Source: Dehalococcoidia bacterium (GTDB taxonomy: Bacteria > Chloroflexota > Dehalococcoidia > GIF9 > AB-539-J10). From it: a DNA stretch of 9,686 bases. This document shows, piece after piece, positions 7,211-9,686 of the stretch. Positions within the stretch are counted from its first letter, which is position 1. Every line of letters starts with the position of its first letter. The notes under the pieces are model-generated. The model was not told the DNA's origin and ran no database searches. It saw nothing but the letters and a program-made list of their open reading frames with translations. A program made the translations under genes and the position numbers. The stretch spans positions 1 to 9,686 of the forward strand of contig JAUWFX010000058.1 of the NCBI GenBank assembly GCA_030606765.1. Direction: 5' to 3'.

Positions 7211-7774
7211 TCACCTTGGCTTGCACAAGACTTCCTTGACCTTCAACTCAAAAAAGTCGTGGGTATGAGCTGGCTTAACGACCAGTGCTGTATCTGCTCC
7301 ACTCGCTGCGCCGCCGATAGAGATTACCTCCTCATCCGTCCTTATGAGACCGGCATCGGCAGCCATAAGGGCTATCTCACAGGCTACTTTGGTGCCCTGC
7401 CCAAAGACCCGTAAGGTGTGAGCTATAATCTCATCCACCTGGTAGGTATTGAACCTACGTCGAACTGCTCGGCCCACCCCGCCAAAGGCATGGGTGGCAG
7501 TCAGAATTACTCCCCCCTTCTCCGATATCTTAGCCCTGTTTTGTGGGGTTAATTCCTGAACATCGGGGGCCTGCAGCCCTGTAGTATGAGTAACTACCAC
7601 TACTTTATAGTTGGCAAATGCCTTCACTGCCTTCAACCCAGTTTCCCCGCTGGTCGAGGCTACCACTATGGTTTTTATCCCTAACTCCTCGGCTCTCTTC
7701 TTAGCTACCTCAAGGGTTTTCTCAGTGTTTGCACTGCCTGATTCAGAGAAATAGACACTTTGGATTTCCATCAT
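7211..7774 (-). CDS. Stand-alone pyruvate kinase C-terminal (alpha/beta) domain-like protein
   Basis: A 187-residue soluble protein resembling the C-terminal, effector-binding domain of pyruvate kinase (PK_C type), a family known as free-standing proteins in archaea and some anaerobic bacteria (COG1751-like). It has no catalytic barrel, so it is not a pyruvate kinase. Visible landmarks are T-L-E-V-A-K-K-R-A-E-E-L-G-I at about 20-33, the strand I-V-V-A-S-T-S-G-E-T-G at 36-46, V-V-V-T-H-T-T-G at 59-66, T-A-T-H-A-F-G-G-V-G at 92-101, I-G-G-A-A-S-G-A-D-T-A at 153-163, and a His-rich P-A-H-T-H-D at 168-173. In pyruvate kinase the equivalent S-T-S-G and loop regions bind phosphate of the allosteric sugar, so phosphometabolite binding is plausible here. 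The molecular role is unknown. The gene starts with two ATGs, and AAGGAGG stands 13 nt upstream of the first, a long spacing. It lies upstream of, and parallel with, the acyl-CoA synthetase genes. Confidence 0.85.
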   Translation of the reverse strand: MMEIQSVYFSESGSANTEKTLEVAKKRAEELGIKTIVVASTSGETGLKAVKAFANYKVVVVTHTTGLQAPDVQELTPQNRAKISEKGGVILTATHAFGGVGRAVRRRFNTYQVDEIIAHTLRVFGQGTKVACEIALMAADAGLIRTDEEVISIGGAASGADTALVVKPAHTHDFFELKVKEVLCKPR

Positions 7775-7824
7775 GTGAGAATTGACACCTCCTTCATTAC
7801 TATAATATCTTAGCAGATAAGGAA
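7775..7824. promoter_or_regulatory. Shared divergent control region between PK-like gene and alpha/beta hydrolase gene
   Basis: Two divergent genes are separated by only 50 bp. On the plus strand TATAAT (7801-7806) would start the hydrolase transcript near 7813, giving a leader of about 12 nt. A TTGACA (7782-7787) is also present, but only 13 bp upstream of that box; it sits 18 bp from the poorer TATCTT (7806-7811). On the minus strand TATTAT (7802-7807) overlaps the same AT core. The strong AAGGAGG ribosome site of the minus gene overlaps the plus-strand region just after TTGACA. The two promoters probably overlap. Confidence 0.5.
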
Positions 7825-8520
7825 ATGAGGCTCATTTTTGTCCACGGTTCAGGCGCTTATGGGGACATCTGGCGCTATCAAACCGACTACTTCCCGGATA
7901 GCGATGCTGTCAACTTACCCGGACACCCCCATGGTCAACCACTTAATAGCGTAGGGGAATGTGCTGACTGGCTCAGGAAGTACATCGAAGAAAGGGGATA
8001 TAAAGATGTGGTCCTGGCTGGACACTCCTTGGGTGGGGCTATAGCTCTGATGTATGCCCTAAAATACCCCCAGGAGTTGAAGGGGATTATCATCATCAGC
8101 AGTGGAGCCCGGCTCAGAGTTCACCCTATGTTTTCAGCCCCATGTGAAGAGGCTATTGAGGGCAATCCCCGGGAGTGGTATCAACTAGTGGAAGAAATAT
8201 ATCGCTTAACCCCGGAAGATTATAAAAAGGAGGTCGTAGAAAAACAGAAGGCTATTGGTCCTGCCGTCATGCTCAATGACTTCCTTTGCTGTGATAAGTT
8301 TGACTTCATGGACAAAGTACAAGAGATAAAGCTACCTGCCCTTATTATCTGTGGTGAGTTGGACGCAATGACCCCTGTGAAATATGCTAATTACTTGGGA
8401 GCCAAGCTCGCTAACTCCAGTGTGATGATTATTCCCCAGGCTACCCACCTTGCCCTCGCTGAGAAGCCGGAAGCGGTCAATAAAGCCATAGAGGATTTTG
8501 TTAAGGGGCTATCTCTTTAA
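7825..8520 (+). CDS. Alpha/beta hydrolase fold protein
   Basis: A 231-residue serine hydrolase with a complete triad. The oxyanion strand is L-I-F-V-H-G-S-G at residues 3-10. The nucleophile elbow is G-H-S-L-G-G at 66-71 with Ser68. The acid is Asp180 in C-G-E-L-D-A-M-T-P, and the base is His208 in A-T-H-L-A. Residues about 95-160 form a small lid region containing two adjacent Cys (155-156). There is no signal peptide, so it acts in the cytoplasm. The family covers esterases, thioesterases, C-C hydrolases and lactonases; the sequence does not decide among them. The ATG follows AAGGA with almost no spacing, so the ribosome site is poor. The gene diverges from the pyruvate-kinase-like gene and converges on the radical SAM gene. 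It is the only plus-strand gene here. Confidence 0.9.
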   Translation: MRLIFVHGSGAYGDIWRYQTDYFPDSDAVNLPGHPHGQPLNSVGECADWLRKYIEERGYKDVVLAGHSLGGAIALMYALKYPQELKGIIIISSGARLRVHPMFSAPCEEAIEGNPREWYQLVEEIYRLTPEDYKKEVVEKQKAIGPAVMLNDFLCCDKFDFMDKVQEIKLPALIICGELDAMTPVKYANYLGAKLANSSVMIIPQATHLALAEKPEAVNKAIEDFVKGLSL

Positions 8521-8548
8521 ATTTCTTTAGTATTTACAGCAAAACCAG

Positions 8549-8573
8549 GCACATAAGTGCTCTTGAAGAAGAG
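8549..8573. repeat. Two adjoining small hairpins in the convergent gap
   Basis: GCAC-ATAA-GTGC (8549-8560) is followed at once by CTCTT-GAAG-AAGAG (8560-8573). Both lie downstream of the hydrolase stop in the 61-bp gap before the radical SAM stop. Neither is followed by a T-run on either strand. They may help end or protect both transcripts. Confidence 0.4.
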
Positions 8574-8574
8574 T

Positions 8575-8603
8575 TGCTACATCAAGCTTGGCACGATGTA
8601 GCA
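8575..8603. terminator. Hairpin at the convergent 3' ends, possible bidirectional terminator without a T-run
   Basis: TGCTACATC (8575-8583) and GATGTAGCA (8595-8603) are perfect 9-base arms around an 11-nt loop. The structure spans the radical SAM stop codon (8582-8584) and its last codons. It is the strongest inverted repeat in the window. Because no U-tract follows on either strand, it is not a classic intrinsic terminator; it may act as a transcript-end stabiliser. Confidence 0.4.
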
Positions 8604-9686
8604 GGCGTAATCTCGCTAGTCAGCTTGAGATTTTGAGTATCGCTCCACCGCCACCGCAGGCCATTTCCCTTCGGCTCCAGTTGCAAGACTCCTTTCTCTA
8701 TTAATTCGCCCATTCGCCGCTGGGCTACTCCGATGTCGAGTCCTAGCTTCAGGGAAACTCGGTGGGCTAGTTCGGCTCCGGCATTACCGGGATTCAGGGC
8801 AGTATCTGATGCCATACCGCCGAGTCCCTCAATGACATCTCCCTGAAGCAGAGCCCACACGAATTTCTCTTTTTCCTTTCCTTCGATCATCTCAGCGCAC
8901 TGGGTATCTCCATCTTTAGCCTGGCGCTTTATATCATCCCAGGCAGCTTCTATCCCCCGGTCATAGATAGACATGGCCTCTTTTATCATCTCTCTGCTCA
9001 TGGTTGCTGTCTCGGTGATAGGCTCGTTGGCATTATAGCGAGCCCAGTTTCGGCTGAGGATGCGAATGCCATAGTCCTTAGCTCTCTCGTACAGTTCGGT
9101 TCCGGGTAGAGGGGACAGGATATGGAAGCCATACTTGGCGCCATATTTGTGATAAAGCTCATCGCCAAAGGCCATAGACTTGAGAGCTGTATTCCAACTT
9201 TCCCCGGGAAGGCCGAGAATGAAGGAATTGAAGACGTTGATGCCGGCCTCGGCGGCTATCTTTACACCGCGCCGCACCCCGTCGGGGGTGATTCCCTTCC
9301 TTATGGTCTTCAGGATTCCCTCATCGGCCGACTCAACGCCAAATAGTACCCATTCGCAGCCGGCCCGTTTCATTAGCTGAGCCAGGTCTTCGCTAATCCT
9401 ATCCACGCGGGCAAAAACGCTCCATTTTACCTTCAGGTTACGCCTGAGCATTTCCTCGCACACTGCTCGGGCGTGGTGGTGGTTGAGGGTAAAGGTGTCA
9501 TCAACGATATTGATTTTCGCAAGCCCGAAATCACGCTGGAGTTTCTCAATCTCATCCACCACAAGCCCGGGGCTGCGAAAACGGACTTTGGGGCCAAACA
9601 TCCGATGTCCTGAGCAGAAGATGCAGCTATAAGGGCAGCCTCGGCTGGTTATTACCGTGCACGGGGTACCCAGGGCGTGGTATCTC
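8582..9686 (-). CDS. Radical SAM protein (B12-binding type), 5' end outside the window
   Basis: The frame runs open from the window edge to the stop, giving 367 visible residues. An internal ATG at 9601 is not the true start: the codons before it read G-C-P-Y-S-C-I-F-C-S-G-H-R, placing the [4Fe-4S] C-x3-C-x2-C motif at 9614-9637. That motif gives the protein its identity: a radical SAM enzyme that cleaves S-adenosylmethionine to a 5'-deoxyadenosyl radical. Numbered from the 9601 Met, the barrel continues with I-N-I-V-D-D-T-F at 30-37, F-G-V-E-S at 87-91, F-I-L-G-L-P-G-E at 127-134 and S-P-L-P-G-T-E-L at 163-170, a pattern common in enzymes with an N-terminal cobalamin-binding domain. That domain, if present, lies beyond the window. 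The last 70 or so residues look like a winged helix. The substrate is unknown. Confidence 0.93.
   Translation of the reverse strand, partial: RYHALGTPCTVITSRGCPYSCIFCSGHRMFGPKVRFRSPGLVVDEIEKLQRDFGLAKINIVDDTFTLNHHHARAVCEEMLRRNLKVKWSVFARVDRISEDLAQLMKRAGCEWVLFGVESADEGILKTIRKGITPDGVRRGVKIAAEAGINVFNSFILGLPGESWNTALKSMAFGDELYHKYGAKYGFHILSPLPGTELYERAKDYGIRILSRNWARYNANEPITETATMSREMIKEAMSIYDRGIEAAWDDIKRQAKDGDTQCAEMIEGKEKEKFVWALLQGDVIEGLGGMASDTALNPGNAGAELAHRVSLKLGLDIGVAQRRMGELIEKGVLQLEPKGNGLRWRWSDTQNLKLTSEITPATSCQA

Noticed and set aside
7211..7774. Calling this gene pyruvate kinase
   Set aside because: Only the C-terminal domain resemblance is present; the catalytic barrel and its motifs are absent, and no adjacent frame supplies them.
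7782..7806. TTGACA and TATAAT as a paired consensus promoter for the hydrolase
   Set aside because: The boxes are perfect individually but only 13 bp apart, too short for a standard sigma-70 pair, so they are reported as a region and not as one promoter.
1..9686. Mobile elements, CRISPR arrays, tRNA or rRNA genes
   Set aside because: No transposase, direct-repeat array, cloverleaf or rRNA-like stretch was seen; genes fill nearly the whole window.

Overview
The window looks like a stretch of bacterial chromosome from an anaerobe, most plausibly a member of the Chloroflexota (class Dehalococcoidia). This is inference from gene content and protein style: separate SecD and SecF, a class II CCA-adding enzyme with an HD domain, a two-gene ADP-forming acyl-CoA synthetase, a stand-alone pyruvate-kinase C-terminal-domain protein, and a radical SAM enzyme of the type often fused to a cobalamin-binding domain. 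Sigma-70-like promoter boxes and class II CCA architecture favour a bacterium over an archaeon. Base composition looks even, near half G+C. I see no mobile element, CRISPR array, rRNA or tRNA. Coding density is very high, and the longest gap without a gene is about 120 bases.

Layout. Positions 29-3981 (minus strand) form one tight operon: tRNA nucleotidyltransferase, then secD after a 1-nt gap, then secF after a 10-nt gap. A near-consensus promoter sits so close to the first ATG that the transcript is probably leaderless. Positions 4046-7774 (minus strand) hold, in transcription order, a pyruvate-kinase C-terminal-domain-like protein, the ATP-grasp (beta) subunit and the CoA-binding (alpha) subunit of an ADP/NDP-forming acyl-CoA synthetase, and a SAM-dependent methyltransferase of unknown substrate. 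A small alpha/beta hydrolase (7825-8520, plus strand) diverges from the pyruvate-kinase-like gene across a 50-bp shared control region. It converges on a radical SAM gene (8582 to the window edge, minus strand) whose 5' part lies outside the window. The short convergent gap is packed with small hairpins.

How the genes work together. The first block is housekeeping: tRNA 3'-end synthesis or repair plus the SecDF motor that uses the proton-motive force to pull secreted proteins through SecYEG. The second block is metabolic. The split synthetase would convert an acyl-CoA plus ADP (or GDP) and phosphate into free acid and ATP, a usual route of substrate-level phosphorylation in anaerobes. The neighbouring pyruvate-kinase-like domain protein and the alpha/beta hydrolase may belong to the same acyl-CoA or phosphometabolite process, but that link rests only on position. 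The least explained items are the stand-alone pyruvate-kinase domain protein in this setting and the radical SAM enzyme with a winged-helix-like C-terminus.
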